A stretch of 32,131 bases of DNA from Candidatus Methylomirabilota bacterium (GCA_026387775.1 JAPLLC010000011.1:20716-52846); one strand, 5' to 3'. Counted from the first letter of the stretch, positions 16,668 to 24,614 are shown. Numbers and translations are program-made. The notes: generated by a model from the sequence alone, not told the origin.

Positions 16668-18194
16668 TCACACGCCCGCCGGCCGGAAGTGTCGGATCAG
16701 GGCATCCGCGAGGGCGGGGATGGTGTACGCTTCCGGCACGATCTGGCTGACAATTCCGTATCGGGAGGCCGTCTCCGCCGTGATAGGGCCGATGCTGGCC
16801 ACCACGACCCCTTGCAGGAGCGCTTGCGCCTCCTCGCCCACCAGATCGAGGAAGTGCTTCACCGTGGACGAGCTGGTGAACGTGACCGCGTGAATCTTCC
16901 CCTCTCGGAGCATGGCGCGAATCTGGTCGGCATCGGACGTGTTCTTGACCGTCCGGTATGCCGGGACGACATCCACCGCCGCCCCGCGGCGCGAGAGCTC
17001 TTCCGGGATCGTCTCGCGCGCCTCGGCAGCCCGGGCCAGCAGAATCCGTGCGTCGCGGATATCCTCGCTTCCGATCGCCTCGACCAGCGCCTCGGCCGTG
17101 AACTCACCGGGCACGAGGTCGGCCCGAAGCCCCCGCTCCAGGAGCGCGGCGGCCGTGGCCGGTCCGATGGCGCAGACCGTGATCCCGTGAAAGTCGCGCG
17201 CGTCCTTCGCCCCCGCGGTCAGCCGGTCCCAGAAGAACCGCACGCCGTTCACGCTGGTGAAGATCGCCCACCGATACTCGCGAAGTCGCCGGATCGCCGC
17301 GTCCAGCGGCTCCCAGCTCTCCGGGGGGACGATCCGGATCGTCGGAAATTCCACCACCTCGGCGCCGGCCGCCTCCAGCACCTGGGCGAAGGCGCTCGCC
17401 TGCTCGCGCGCCCGCGTGATCAGGATGCGCCGACCGAAGAGCGGCTTCCGCTCGACCCAGCGGAGCTTCTCGCGGAGCGCCACCACCTCGCCGACGACGA
17501 TCAGTGCCGGTGGCTTCATCCCCCGGGATCGCTCGACGAGGGTCTGCAGCGTCCCCGTCACCACCTCCTGGTCCGCGCGCGTCCCCCAGCGGATCACGGC
17601 TGCGGGCGTCTCCGGCGCCCGCCCGTGCTCCACCAGCTTCCGGACGATCTCGGCTAGCTGCCCCACGCCCATGAAGAAGACCAGCGTCCCGATCCCCGTG
17701 GCGATCTTGTCCCAGGCGATGCCGGAGTCCGCCTTGGTCGGATCCTCGTGCCCCGTGACGAACGCCACCGTCGAGGTGAAGTCCCGGTGTGTCAGCGGGA
17801 TGCCCGCGTAGGCCGGCGCGGCCACCGCGGAGGTCACGCCGGGCACGACCTCGAAGGGAACGCCTGCGGCGACCAGATCCTCGGCCTCTTCCCCCCCTCG
17901 CCCAAAGACAAAGGGGTCGCCGCCCTTGAGCCGAGCCACGATCTTCCCGGCTCGTGCCCGCTCGACCAGCAGGGCCCCGATCTCTTCCTGGGGAAGGGCG
18001 TGTGCCCCGCCACGCTTCCCGACGTAGATCAGCTCCGCATCCGGCTTCGCAAAGGCGAGCAGGCGGGGATTGGCCAGGGCGTCGTAGGCCACCACGTCGG
18101 CCTCTTCCAGACACCGCTTTCCCTTGAGCGTGAACAGGCCCGGGTCCCCCGGCCCTGCCCCGATCAGATAGACCTTCCCCGGGCAATCAGACAT
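16668..18194 (-). CDS. cobA-hemD: Uroporphyrinogen-III C-methyltransferase / uroporphyrinogen-III synthase fusion
   Basis: A 508-residue bifunctional enzyme. Residues 1-245 are the SAM-dependent uroporphyrinogen III methyltransferase (VYLIGAGPGDPGLFTLKG, VARLKGGDPFVFGRGGEE, AYAGIPLTHRD) that makes precorrin-2. Residues about 253-505 are uroporphyrinogen-III synthase (RRILITRAREQASAFAQVL, TSVNGVRFF, FTSSSTVKHFLDLVGEEA), which closes hydroxymethylbilane into uroporphyrinogen III. The fusion places both activities at the branch between heme and siroheme/cobalamin, and is known from several phyla. The ATG at 18194 overlaps the hemC stop by 8 bp. It is the last gene before the terminator; hemB, often next in such operons, is absent. 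Confidence 0.94.
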   Translation of the reverse strand: MSDCPGKVYLIGAGPGDPGLFTLKGKRCLEEADVVAYDALANPRLLAFAKPDAELIYVGKRGGAHALPQEEIGALLVERARAGKIVARLKGGDPFVFGRGGEEAEDLVAAGVPFEVVPGVTSAVAAPAYAGIPLTHRDFTSTVAFVTGHEDPTKADSGIAWDKIATGIGTLVFFMGVGQLAEIVRKLVEHGRAPETPAAVIRWGTRADQEVVTGTLQTLVERSRGMKPPALIVVGEVVALREKLRWVERKPLFGRRILITRAREQASAFAQVLEAAGAEVVEFPTIRIVPPESWEPLDAAIRRLREYRWAIFTSVNGVRFFWDRLTAGAKDARDFHGITVCAIGPATAAALLERGLRADLVPGEFTAEALVEAIGSEDIRDARILLARAAEARETIPEELSRRGAAVDVVPAYRTVKNTSDADQIRAMLREGKIHAVTFTSSSTVKHFLDLVGEEAQALLQGVVVASIGPITAETASRYGIVSQIVPEAYTIPALADALIRHFRPAGV

Positions 18195-19296
18195 CGACAC
18201 CGCCCCCTGCAATGCGGTCGAGAATCGCCCGCCCGCCCCGGGCCAGGAGATCCTCCGCCACCGTCGCCCCCAATCCGTCGGGATCCGCCGTCGTCCCCCG
18301 CGCGTCCCCCCGCACCAGGGCACTGCCATCGATCCCGGCAATCAGACCGCGCAGGAGGATCGCATCGCCCTCCACCGTGGCCCAGCCGGCGATGGGCACC
18401 TGGCATCCACCGCCCAGGCGGCGCAGCATGGCCCGCTCCGCGCGCACCGCGAGGTGCGTCTCGCGGTGATCCAGAACCGTCACGACGCGTTCAACGTTCC
18501 GCGTTCCACGTTCCACGTTCCACGTTCCACGTTCAACGTTCAACGTTTTACGTTCAACGTTCAACGTTCCCCGTTCAACGTCTGACGTCCCCCGCTCCCC
18601 TGCCCCCCCGCTCCCCTCTCGACTCTCGGCTCGTGGCTCGCAGCTCGCGGCTCGCGGCTCGCGGCTCGACTCGCGCACCTCGATCCCCAACGCCCCTTGC
18701 CCGACCGCCGGCAAGAGGACCTCGGGCGGGAGCGCTTCCGTCACCAGATGGCCGAGACCCAGCCTCTTCACTCCCGCGGCGGCCAGGATGATGGCATCGA
18801 GGCCCTCGCTGTCGAGTTTCCGGATCCGGGTGTCCAGGTTTCCCCGCAACACCATGATCGTCAGATCCGGCCGGTGGCGCAGGAGCTGCGCCTGCCGCCT
18901 GAGGCTGCTGGTCCCCACCCGCGCCCCTCGCGGAAGCGCCGCCAGCCGCGCGCCGGTTCGCGAAATCAGGACGTCCGCGGGATCTTCCCGCTCGGGCATG
19001 GCGACGATGGCGAGGCCCGCTGGAAGCTCGGTCGGAACGTCCTTCATGCTGTGGACCGCCAGGTCCACTCGGCCGGACAAGAGCGCCTCCTCGATCTCCT
19101 TGACGAAGAGCGCCTTGCCCCCCACCTGAGCCAGCGGGACGTCCAGGATCTTGTCGCCTGTCGTCCGGATCCGCTCGAGACAACACTCGATGCCCGGCCA
19201 CCGATCGCGCAGACGCGCGGCGACGTACTCCGCCTGCCACACCGCGAGCGGTGACCCGCGGGTCCCGATTACGAAACTCCGAGGTTCAACGTTCAA
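18187..19296 (-). CDS. hemC: Hydroxymethylbilane synthase with an in-frame repeat insertion
   Basis: Porphobilinogen deaminase: joins four porphobilinogens into hydroxymethylbilane. Core motifs are IGTRGSPLAVWQAE, VHSMKDVPTELP with catalytic Asp86, GTSSLRRQAQL and GGGCQVPIAG with Cys298, the cysteine that holds the dipyrromethane cofactor. At 369 residues it is about 55-60 longer than usual. The excess is residues about 209-271, a Ser/Arg/Glu-rich low-complexity stretch (SREPRAASCEPRAESREG, then repeats of GTLNVER/GTWNVER) encoded by the heptamer array 18488-18669. It falls between LPAVGQGALGIEVRE and LDHRETHLAVRAERA, normally joined by a short connection, so the core may tolerate it. The start is a TTG at 19296 that itself lies in a second heptamer array. 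The frame is open, so the gene is probably functional. Confidence 0.92.
   Translation of the reverse strand: MNVEPRSFVIGTRGSPLAVWQAEYVAARLRDRWPGIECCLERIRTTGDKILDVPLAQVGGKALFVKEIEEALLSGRVDLAVHSMKDVPTELPAGLAIVAMPEREDPADVLISRTGARLAALPRGARVGTSSLRRQAQLLRHRPDLTIMVLRGNLDTRIRKLDSEGLDAIILAAAGVKRLGLGHLVTEALPPEVLLPAVGQGALGIEVRESSREPRAASCEPRAESREGSGGAGERGTSDVERGTLNVERKTLNVERGTWNVERGTRNVERVVTVLDHRETHLAVRAERAMLRRLGGGCQVPIAGWATVEGDAILLRGLIAGIDGSALVRGDARGTTADPDGLGATVAEDLLARGGRAILDRIAGGGVDV
18488..18669. repeat. Heptamer tandem array inside hemC (26 units)
   Basis: The 182 bp divide without a slip into 26 seven-base units. The first 16 are variants of CGTTCMA (CGTTCAA, CGTTCCA, CGTTCCC, CGTCTGA), then degenerate C-rich units, then GGCTCGC variants. 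The register never breaks, although the unit sequence changes completely. The array lies wholly inside the hemC reading frame and codes for residues about 209-270. Confidence 0.9.
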
Positions 19297-19387
19297 CGTC
19301 CCACACTCCCCGTTCCACGTTCAACGTTCAACGTCCCCCGTTCCCCGTCGCCCGTTCCACGTTCAACGTGCCACGTTCAACGTTTAA
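19283..19387. repeat. Heptamer tandem array across the hemA-hemC junction (15 units)
   Basis: Fifteen consecutive seven-base units (105 bp) in perfect register, mostly CGTTCAA and CGTTCCA with variants such as CGTCCCC and CACTCCC. The unit at 19381-19387 contains the hemA stop codon TAA, and the unit at 19290-19296 contains the hemC start codon TTG. The 87-bp spacer between the genes is therefore entirely repeat. Confidence 0.9.
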
Positions 19388-20661
19388 CCGTCCTTCTCCT
19401 CCAGCCCGAACAGCCGCCGCAGGACCGTAGAGTACAGGTGGCCGTCCTGGTGGACGGCGCGCCGTCGGAGCTCGCTCATCGGCTGGTGCAGGATCTTGTT
19501 CACCATGGCCGTCGTCAGGGAGGCGATGGTCTCGCGCTGTTCGGGCGTGAGATCGCCAAGACGACTCATGGCCTTCCGGAGCTCCGCCTCGCGGATCTCC
19601 TCCATCCGGTTCCTGAGCGACACGATCGTCGGCACCACGTCCAGCCCCCGCAGCCAGGCCAGGAACAGCTCGACCTCCCGCTCGACGATCGGAACCGCCC
19701 GCTCCGCCTCGCGCTGCCGCTCCTTCTGGTTGGCCGCCGCCACCGACTGCAGGTCGTCGATGTTGTACAGGTAGACGTTGTCCACCTCGTTGCAGGCGGC
19801 ATCGATGTCGCGGGGGTCCGCGATATCGATCAGGAAGATCGGCCGATGGCGTCGCTCCTGGATGATCCTCTGCATGTCCTCCTTCTCCAAAATCATGTGG
19901 GGTGCGCTGGTGGCGCTGATCACGATGTCCGCATGCAGCATCTCCCGCTGGAAGGAGTCGTACGTCACCGCCCGCCCCCGGAACTGCTCGGCCAGCGCCA
20001 CGGCGCGCTCATAGGTTCGGTTGGCGACCAGGATCGACTGCACACCGTCATCCATCAGGTGGCGCAAGGCCAGTTCCGCCATCTCGCCCGCCCCGAGGAT
20101 GAGAACGGTCCGGCCCGCCAGGTCGCCGAAGATCTTCCGTGCCAGGTCGACGGCAACCGACGCGATGGAAACGGGCACGCTGGCGATGCCGGTCTCCGTC
20201 CGCACGCGCTTGGCGACGTGGAACGCTTGCTCCAGCAGGTTGTTGAGGACGATCCCCGTGGACTGCTCTGCCCGGGCGATGGAATAGGCCGACTTGACCT
20301 GGCCGAGGATCTGGGGCTCGCCGAGGACCATGGACTCCAGACTGGAGGCGACCCGGAAGACGTGCCGGGCCGCGGCGGCGGCAGTGTGAGTGTAGAAAGC
20401 GCCGTCGAACTGGGCAGGGTCCAGACTGCGGTGCCGTCCCAGGCACGCGACCACGGACTCCACCGTCTGCGACAGCGGACCCTCGGCCACCCCGTACACC
20501 TCGACGCGATTGCAGGTGGTGAGGATCATCCGCTCCGCCAGCTCCGGGACCTCTCCCAGCGCATCGAGCGCCTTGGGAAGCTCGCGCTCGGGAAAGAACA
20601 ACCGCTCCCGGAGGTCGATGCTCGCGGTATCGTGATTCAGGCCCAGGACAAACAGTTCCAT
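19384..20661 (-). CDS. hemA: Glutamyl-tRNA reductase
   Basis: A 425-residue enzyme that reduces glutamyl-tRNA to glutamate-1-semialdehyde, the committed step of C5-pathway tetrapyrrole synthesis. The N-terminal catalytic domain has GLNHDTASIDLRERL and the nucleophile Cys50 in TTCNRVEVYGV; ESMVLGEPQILGQVKSAY follows. The NADPH domain carries LILGAGEMAELALRHL near residue 190, then VANRTYERA. A helical dimerisation domain (TPEQRETIASLTTAMVNK, LHQPMSELRR) ends the protein. Length and motif order are normal. It follows the CcsA/HemX-type gene by 62 bp. Its stop codon lies within a heptamer repeat that fills the space before hemC. Confidence 0.96.
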   Translation of the reverse strand: MELFVLGLNHDTASIDLRERLFFPERELPKALDALGEVPELAERMILTTCNRVEVYGVAEGPLSQTVESVVACLGRHRSLDPAQFDGAFYTHTAAAAARHVFRVASSLESMVLGEPQILGQVKSAYSIARAEQSTGIVLNNLLEQAFHVAKRVRTETGIASVPVSIASVAVDLARKIFGDLAGRTVLILGAGEMAELALRHLMDDGVQSILVANRTYERAVALAEQFRGRAVTYDSFQREMLHADIVISATSAPHMILEKEDMQRIIQERRHRPIFLIDIADPRDIDAACNEVDNVYLYNIDDLQSVAAANQKERQREAERAVPIVEREVELFLAWLRGLDVVPTIVSLRNRMEEIREAELRKAMSRLGDLTPEQRETIASLTTAMVNKILHQPMSELRRRAVHQDGHLYSTVLRRLFGLEEKDG

Positions 20662-20723
20662 GTGTCAGCCGTGCGGCGCCCGATCGGGGGCGGAGCGAGA
20701 AGCGCGCTCCGCCGCTCTTCGGG

Positions 20724-21539
20724 CTAGAGGAGCGTCCATCCCCGAAACACCTTGACTCCGAGGAACGCGAAGAGGACGAAGCAGAACCCCAGGATGGCGA
20801 GCACGGCAGCTTTACGGCCCCGCCACCCCGCCGACACCCTCGCGTAGAGCAGGCCGGCATAGATCAGCCAGCTCAGGATCGACCAGACCTCGCGGGGGCG
20901 CAGCGTGAAGAAGGTTCCCCGCACGTGTTCGGCCCAGGCCGATCCGCTGATCATGGCCAGCGTGAGCAGGGGGAACCCGAACAGGACCGACTTGACCGCC
21001 ACGTCGTCCAGAAGCTCCAGGGGCGGCAGCCGGAAGGTGAGCCGGCCCGGGTGCCGCGATTTCAGTTGGCGTTCCTGGATGAGATACATGACCCCGGCGC
21101 AGCATGTCATGGCGAAGGCGGCATTGCCGAGCAGGGCCAGAGCGATGTGCGACCACAGGCCGATCCCCTGGATCGTGGGTCCCAGCTCGGCGATCCGGCG
21201 CGGAAGGGCCGCCGCGCCCGACCCGAAAAGGACGGCCAGGGGCAGCACGAAGGCGCCCATGATCCGGTTCTGGTAGCGGAGCTCGGAGACCAGATAGACC
21301 AGCACGATGGCCCAGGCGAAGAACGACAGGCTCTCATAGGGGCTGCCAAACGGCGGCCGCCTGAGAGCGTAGATGCGGACCAAGAACGACAGGGTGTGGG
21401 CGGCGAACCCGGCCAGGGTCACCGCCGTGGCCACCGCCGCCACGCGACGGTTCTGGCTCACCACGAAGAGAAGATAATGCAGCGTGCCGAGCAGGTATCC
21501 ACTCAGGGCGAGATAGAAGAGGGGATGATCGCTGGTCAT
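20724..21539 (-). CDS. CcsA/HemX-family membrane protein
   Basis: A 271-residue protein with about eight transmembrane helices. GSPYESLSFFAWAIVLVYL, ALLGNAAFAMTCCAGVMYLIQE and ISGSAWAEHVRGTFFTLRP with REVWSILSWLIYAGLLYAR match the cytochrome c assembly (CcsA/CcmC/HemX) family; the tryptophan-rich loop is present in the degenerate form seen in HemX-like members. Such proteins often precede or follow hemA and are thought to handle heme or influence HemA levels; true CcsA works with CcsB in cytochrome c maturation, and no ccsB is present here. The ATG at 21539 has no clear ribosome site. The region upstream is packed with palindromic repeats. Confidence 0.82.
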   Translation of the reverse strand: MTSDHPLFYLALSGYLLGTLHYLLFVVSQNRRVAAVATAVTLAGFAAHTLSFLVRIYALRRPPFGSPYESLSFFAWAIVLVYLVSELRYQNRIMGAFVLPLAVLFGSGAAALPRRIAELGPTIQGIGLWSHIALALLGNAAFAMTCCAGVMYLIQERQLKSRHPGRLTFRLPPLELLDDVAVKSVLFGFPLLTLAMISGSAWAEHVRGTFFTLRPREVWSILSWLIYAGLLYARVSAGWRGRKAAVLAILGFCFVLFAFLGVKVFRGWTLL

Positions 21540-21579
21540 ATTTATAGAACCCGCTCGCCTAGCTCTCGCCGCCTTGGCC

Positions 21580-21739
21580 TAGCAGACTGCCGAAAAACCC
21601 GTTTTCTCTCAGGCTGCTCAAAAAGGTCCAGATGCCAGGCGGCGCACCCATCCTTTGGATGGGTACCCGGGGCTGAGGCACCCACCGGAGGTGGGTCCAG
21701 GCGTACACCGGGTACGCCGCAGCGAGTCACGAGCGTGCG
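21580..21739. repeat. Chimeric or truncated copy of the CAGGCTGCT palindromic element
   Basis: At 21610 starts CAGGCTGCTCAAAAAGGTCC, the left end of the element found complete at 21740-21868 and 22544-22671. Its interior differs: two small hairpins (ACCCATCC-TTT-GGATGGGT and CCCACC-GGA-GGTGGG) and then GGGTACGCCGCAGCGAG. The right end is missing; the next copy begins at once at 21740. CTAGCAGACTGCCGAAAAAC at 21580-21599 looks like a diverged end in the opposite orientation. Confidence 0.6.
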
Positions 21740-21868
21740 CAGGCTGCTCAAAAAGGTCCAGATGCAAGGCGGCTCGCGATGCGAGGTGCGAGACGTACAC
21801 ACGCGTACGGCGCAGCGCCGCGCGAGCGGGCCAACGCCGCAGATGGGCCTTTTTCAGCAGCCTGCTAG
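21740..21868. repeat. CAGGCTGCT palindromic element, complete copy A
   Basis: A 129-bp imperfect palindrome. The left end CAGGCTGCTCAAAAAGGTCC is answered by GGGCCTTTTTCAGCAGCCTG on the right, followed by CTAG. The interior has GC-rich inverted repeats around a GTAC-containing centre. The right end overlaps the last five codons of the precorrin-2 dehydrogenase gene and supplies its stop codon. It is the same family and orientation as 22544-22671. Confidence 0.8.
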
Positions 21869-22489
21869 CAGATTCGCGATGCACGCCTTCACCGCCGCCC
21901 GATCCCCCCGGGCCGCATGGTCGAACAGCTCCGAATCCATCGCCCGCCGGAAGATCGCCTGGCGCTCCGCTGGATCGGGGATCGCTTTCTGCGCCTGGGT
22001 GCGCAACTCCCGAAGCGCCTTCAGGAACGCCTCGTACTCGGGACCGATCGCCTCGTCCAGCTTCTGGCGTATCCTCTTCGCCAGGGCCGGACTGCCGCCG
22101 CCCGTGGAGATACTGATGGTGAGATCTCCTCGCCGGACCACCGAGGGGACCAGGAAGCCGCACGACTCCGGGGCGTCCGCAACATTGACGAGGCCGCCGG
22201 CCTCGCGCGCCTTGGCCGCCACCGCCCGATTTATCTCCGGATCGTCCGTCGCAACGAAGACCAGGAACGCCCCGGGAAGATCGTCGGAACGCACCGCCCG
22301 CCGCACCAGGCGGATGGCGCCAGTGGACGCCAGCGTCGCCAGCTTCGGGGTCGTGGCGGGGCTGACAACCTCCACGCTGGCCCCGCACTCGATCAGGAGG
22401 GCGACCTTGCGCTCCGCCACGCGTCCGCCCCCCACCACCAGGCAGCGTCTCCCCGTCAGGTCGACCATCATCGGATAGTAGTTCGGCAT
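21854..22489 (-). CDS. Precorrin-2 dehydrogenase / sirohydrochlorin ferrochelatase family (CysG N-domain, Met8-like)
   Basis: A 211-residue protein that oxidises precorrin-2 to sirohydrochlorin with NAD and may insert iron. It begins MPNYYPMMVDLTGRRCLVVG with the NAD motif GGGRVAERK (20-28), then VSPATTPKL, VFVATDDPEIN, NVADAPESCGFLVPSVVRRG and the family signature STGGGSPALAKRIRQKLD. The C-terminal helical region (EYEAFLKALRELR) is present. The supplier of precorrin-2 is the cobA half of cobA-hemD in the same operon. I start at 22489 where homology begins; an ATG 33 bases upstream is possible. The final residues and the TGA come from a palindromic element, so the native C-terminus was probably altered. 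Another copy of the element lies upstream, so the gene is framed by two. Confidence 0.88.
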   Translation of the reverse strand: MPNYYPMMVDLTGRRCLVVGGGRVAERKVALLIECGASVEVVSPATTPKLATLASTGAIRLVRRAVRSDDLPGAFLVFVATDDPEINRAVAAKAREAGGLVNVADAPESCGFLVPSVVRRGDLTISISTGGGSPALAKRIRQKLDEAIGPEYEAFLKALRELRTQAQKAIPDPAERQAIFRRAMDSELFDHAARGDRAAVKACIANLLAGC

Positions 22490-22543
22490 GGCGACGGGCG
22501 CCCTCCGGACTGGCCGCCCCATTCTGCGAGCACCGATTTCGCT

Positions 22544-22671
22544 CAGGCTGCTCAAAAAAGTCCAGATGCAAGGCGGCTCGCGAAGGGCCGAGCGAGGCGT
22601 ACTAGCGTACGCCGCAGCGAGGGCCCGAGCGGGCCAACGCCGCAGATGGGCCTTTTTCAGCAGCCTGCTAG
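22544..22671. repeat. CAGGCTGCT palindromic element, complete copy B
   Basis: A 128-bp copy of the element at 21740-21868, same orientation. Ends are CAGGCTGCTCAAAAAAGTCC and GGGCCTTTTTCAGCAGCCTG plus CTAG; the centre is the palindrome GGCGTACTAGCGTACGCC. It fills most of the space between nrdR and the precorrin-2 dehydrogenase gene. Its terminal CTAG contains the nrdR stop codon TAG. Confidence 0.8.
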
Positions 22672-23138
22672 TCTTTGGAGCGCTTCCCCGGCCCAAGCAA
22701 GCTCTTCACCTCTTCCACGAACTGGTGGACATCCTTGAACTGGCGGTACACCGAGGCGAACCGGACGTAGGCCACCTCGTCCAGATCGTGGAGACGGCGC
22801 ATCACCAGCTCGCCCACCTCGGTGGAGGCGATCTCCCGATCCGGCTTCTCGGACAGCCGGGCCTCGATGTCGTCCACGATCTCTTCGAGCTGCACCACGC
22901 TCACCGGCCGCTTTTGACCGGCCTTGGTGAGGCCGCCCAGCAGCTTGTGACGATCGAACGGCTCGCGCCGCCCGTCCTTCTTCACCACCATGAAGTGGAT
23001 CTCCTCGATCCGCTCGTAGGTGGTGAACCGGCGGTGGCATTGCAGACATTCCCGGCGGCGACGGACGACCTCCCCCTCTTTCCCTTCGCGGGAGTCCACC
23101 ACCTTCTCCGACAGGGCGCTACAGTAAGGACAGCGCAC
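22668..23138 (-). CDS. nrdR: Transcriptional repressor NrdR
   Basis: A 156-residue ATP/dATP-sensing repressor of ribonucleotide reductase genes. The N-terminal zinc ribbon has Cys3, Cys6, Cys31 and Cys34 (CPYC and CLQC), with VVDSRE and [18 protein letters not shown] as family hallmarks. The ATP-cone domain follows ([43 protein letters not shown]). The start is a GTG at 23138 with GGAGGG upstream. It lies 45 bp after glyA, a common pairing, and is probably co-transcribed from the glyA promoter. The stop codon is the TAG of the CTAG that borders a palindromic element, so the element sits exactly at the 3' end. No ribonucleotide reductase gene is in the window. Confidence 0.95.
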   Translation of the reverse strand: MRCPYCSALSEKVVDSREGKEGEVVRRRRECLQCHRRFTTYERIEEIHFMVVKKDGRREPFDRHKLLGGLTKAGQKRPVSVVQLEEIVDDIEARLSEKPDREIASTEVGELVMRRLHDLDEVAYVRFASVYRQFKDVHQFVEEVKSLLGPGKRSKD

Positions 23139-23183
23139 GATGATCCCTCCGTTGTCGGTCTTGCATTCCGGGCGTCTCGCCGG

Positions 23184-24434
23184 TTAGACGGCCAGCCGCT
23201 CCGGGTACAGGGGAAAAGCGGCGCACAGCTCCCGCACCTTCCCGGCCACGCGCGCCTGTCGGCCCGCGTCCTCGACGTCCGCCAGCACCTCGGCGATCAG
23301 GGCCGCCACCGTCCGCATCTCGGCCTCGCGCATGCCGCGGGTCGTGAGCGCGGGGGTCCCCAGCCGGATGCCCGAGGTGACCATGGGCGACTTGGTGTCG
23401 AAGGGGATGGCGTTCTTGTTGACCGTGAGGCCGGCCTTGTCCAGCACCGCTTCCGCCACCTTCCCGGTGAGCCCCTTCACCGCCACGTCCACCAGCATCA
23501 CATGGGTGTCGGTCCCGCCGGAGACGAGCCGGAAACCCTGGGCGATCATGGCCTCGGCCAGCGCCGTGGCGTTGGCGAGGATCTGCTTCTGGTAGACGCG
23601 GAACTCGGGGGCGAGCGCCTCCTTGAACGCCACCGCCTTGGCCGCGATGACGTGCATCAGCGGGCCGCCCTGCATCCCGGGGAAGATGTTCTTGTTGACC
23701 GCGGCCGCCAGCGCCGCCTTGCACATGATCATCCCGCCGCGCGGGCCGCGCAGGGTCTTGTGGGTGGTGGTGGTGACCAGGTCGCAGCACGGGACGGGAG
23801 AGGGATGCAGCCCCGCCGCGATGATCCCGGCCGGATGGGCGATGTCCGCCATCAGGAGGCAGCCGATCTCGTCCGCGATCTCCTTGAACTTGTCGAAGTG
23901 CAGCGTGCGGGGATAGGCGCTCCCGCCGGTGACGATCAGCTTGGGCCGGTGCTCCTTGGCCAGCCGCCGGACCTCGGCCATATCGATCTGCTCGCTCTTC
24001 TGATCCACGCTGTACGGAATGACCTTGAAAAATCGCCCCGAAAAGTTGACCGGGCTCCCGTGGGTCAGGTGCCCGCCGTGGGCCAGGTTCAGGCCGAGGA
24101 TGGTGTCCCCGTGTTCCAGCACCGAGAAGTAGGCGGCCATGTTGGCCTGCGCGCCGGAGTGGGGCTGCACGTTCACGTGGTCGGCGCCAAAGAGCTGCTT
24201 CGCCCGTTCGATGGCCAGCGTCTCGGCCATGTCCACGAACTCGCAGCCGCCGTAGTACCGCTTCCCCGGGTAGCCCTCGGCGTACTTGTTCGTCAGCGGC
24301 GACCCCATGGCCTCCAGCACCGCCTCGCTGACGAAGTTCTCCGAGGCAATCAGCTCCAGCTTGGACCCCTGCCGCTCCGTCTCCAGCCGAATGACCTTCG
24401 CAATCTCCGGATCCACATCCACCAGACGCTTCAC
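23184..24434 (-). CDS. glyA: Serine hydroxymethyltransferase
   Basis: A 416-residue PLP enzyme that converts serine and tetrahydrofolate to glycine and methylene-tetrahydrofolate in the cytoplasm. Signature stretches are [64 protein letters not shown] and [15 protein letters not shown], where Lys226 binds PLP. The length is normal. The start is GTG at 24434 with a strong GGAGGAGG site. A good promoter lies about 60 bp upstream (24492-24520), making glyA the first gene of the leftward glyA-nrdR block. Apart from the GTG start nothing is unusual. Confidence 0.97.
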   Translation of the reverse strand: MKRLVDVDPEIAKVIRLETERQGSKLELIASENFVSEAVLEAMGSPLTNKYAEGYPGKRYYGGCEFVDMAETLAIERAKQLFGADHVNVQPHSGAQANMAAYFSVLEHGDTILGLNLAHGGHLTHGSPVNFSGRFFKVIPYSVDQKSEQIDMAEVRRLAKEHRPKLIVTGGSAYPRTLHFDKFKEIADEIGCLLMADIAHPAGIIAAGLHPSPVPCCDLVTTTTHKTLRGPRGGMIMCKAALAAAVNKNIFPGMQGGPLMHVIAAKAVAFKEALAPEFRVYQKQILANATALAEAMIAQGFRLVSGGTDTHVMLVDVAVKGLTGKVAEAVLDKAGLTVNKNAIPFDTKSPMVTSGIRLGTPALTTRGMREAEMRTVAALIAEVLADVEDAGRQARVAGKVRELCAAFPLYPERLAV

Positions 24435-24491
24435 GGGTGCCCTCCTCCACGAGAACTGCGAGGTTAGTCGTCAACCAAGGCGTGCGCGGCG

Positions 24492-24520
24492 AGTCTAGCC
24501 TTGGGACCCAGGCGTGTCAA
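24492..24520 (-). promoter_or_regulatory. Promoter of glyA
   Basis: A perfect -35 box TTGACA (24520-24515), a 17-bp spacer and a -10 box TAGACT (24497-24492). The predicted transcript has a leader of about 50 nt with the GGAGGAGG ribosome site. The promoter overlaps the tail of a ParE-like gene remnant. Confidence 0.8.
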
Positions 24521-24614
24521 GCAGGGGCCGATCGACGGTGAGGTCGAGGCACAGATGGCCCATGCGTGGGAGCGCGGCGAGTTGGTCGAACGTTGTGTAG
24601 AGTCTGTCACCGAA
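24495..24614 (-). pseudogene. Remnant of a ParE/RelE-type toxin gene
   Basis: About 39 codons read FGDRLYTTFDQLAALPRMGH then LCLDLTVDRPLLDTPGSQG and a TAG stop. The first part matches the central helix of ParE toxins (family pattern: ...TFxxLAxxPxMGR...), and LTVDRPL recalls the strand that follows. No start is identifiable, and the C-terminal strands that complete the RelE/ParE fold are missing. The remnant lies just downstream of vapC. Its last codons coincide with the glyA promoter. The identification rests on a short stretch only. Confidence 0.42.

Noticed and set aside
18187-19296. hemC as a pseudogene because of the repeat insertion
   Set aside because: The frame is open throughout, and the catalytic Asp, the cofactor Cys and all core motifs are intact on both sides of the insertion.
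18488-19387. Heptamer arrays as a CRISPR array
   Set aside because: Units are seven bases long and directly adjacent, without unique spacers; no cas gene is in the window.
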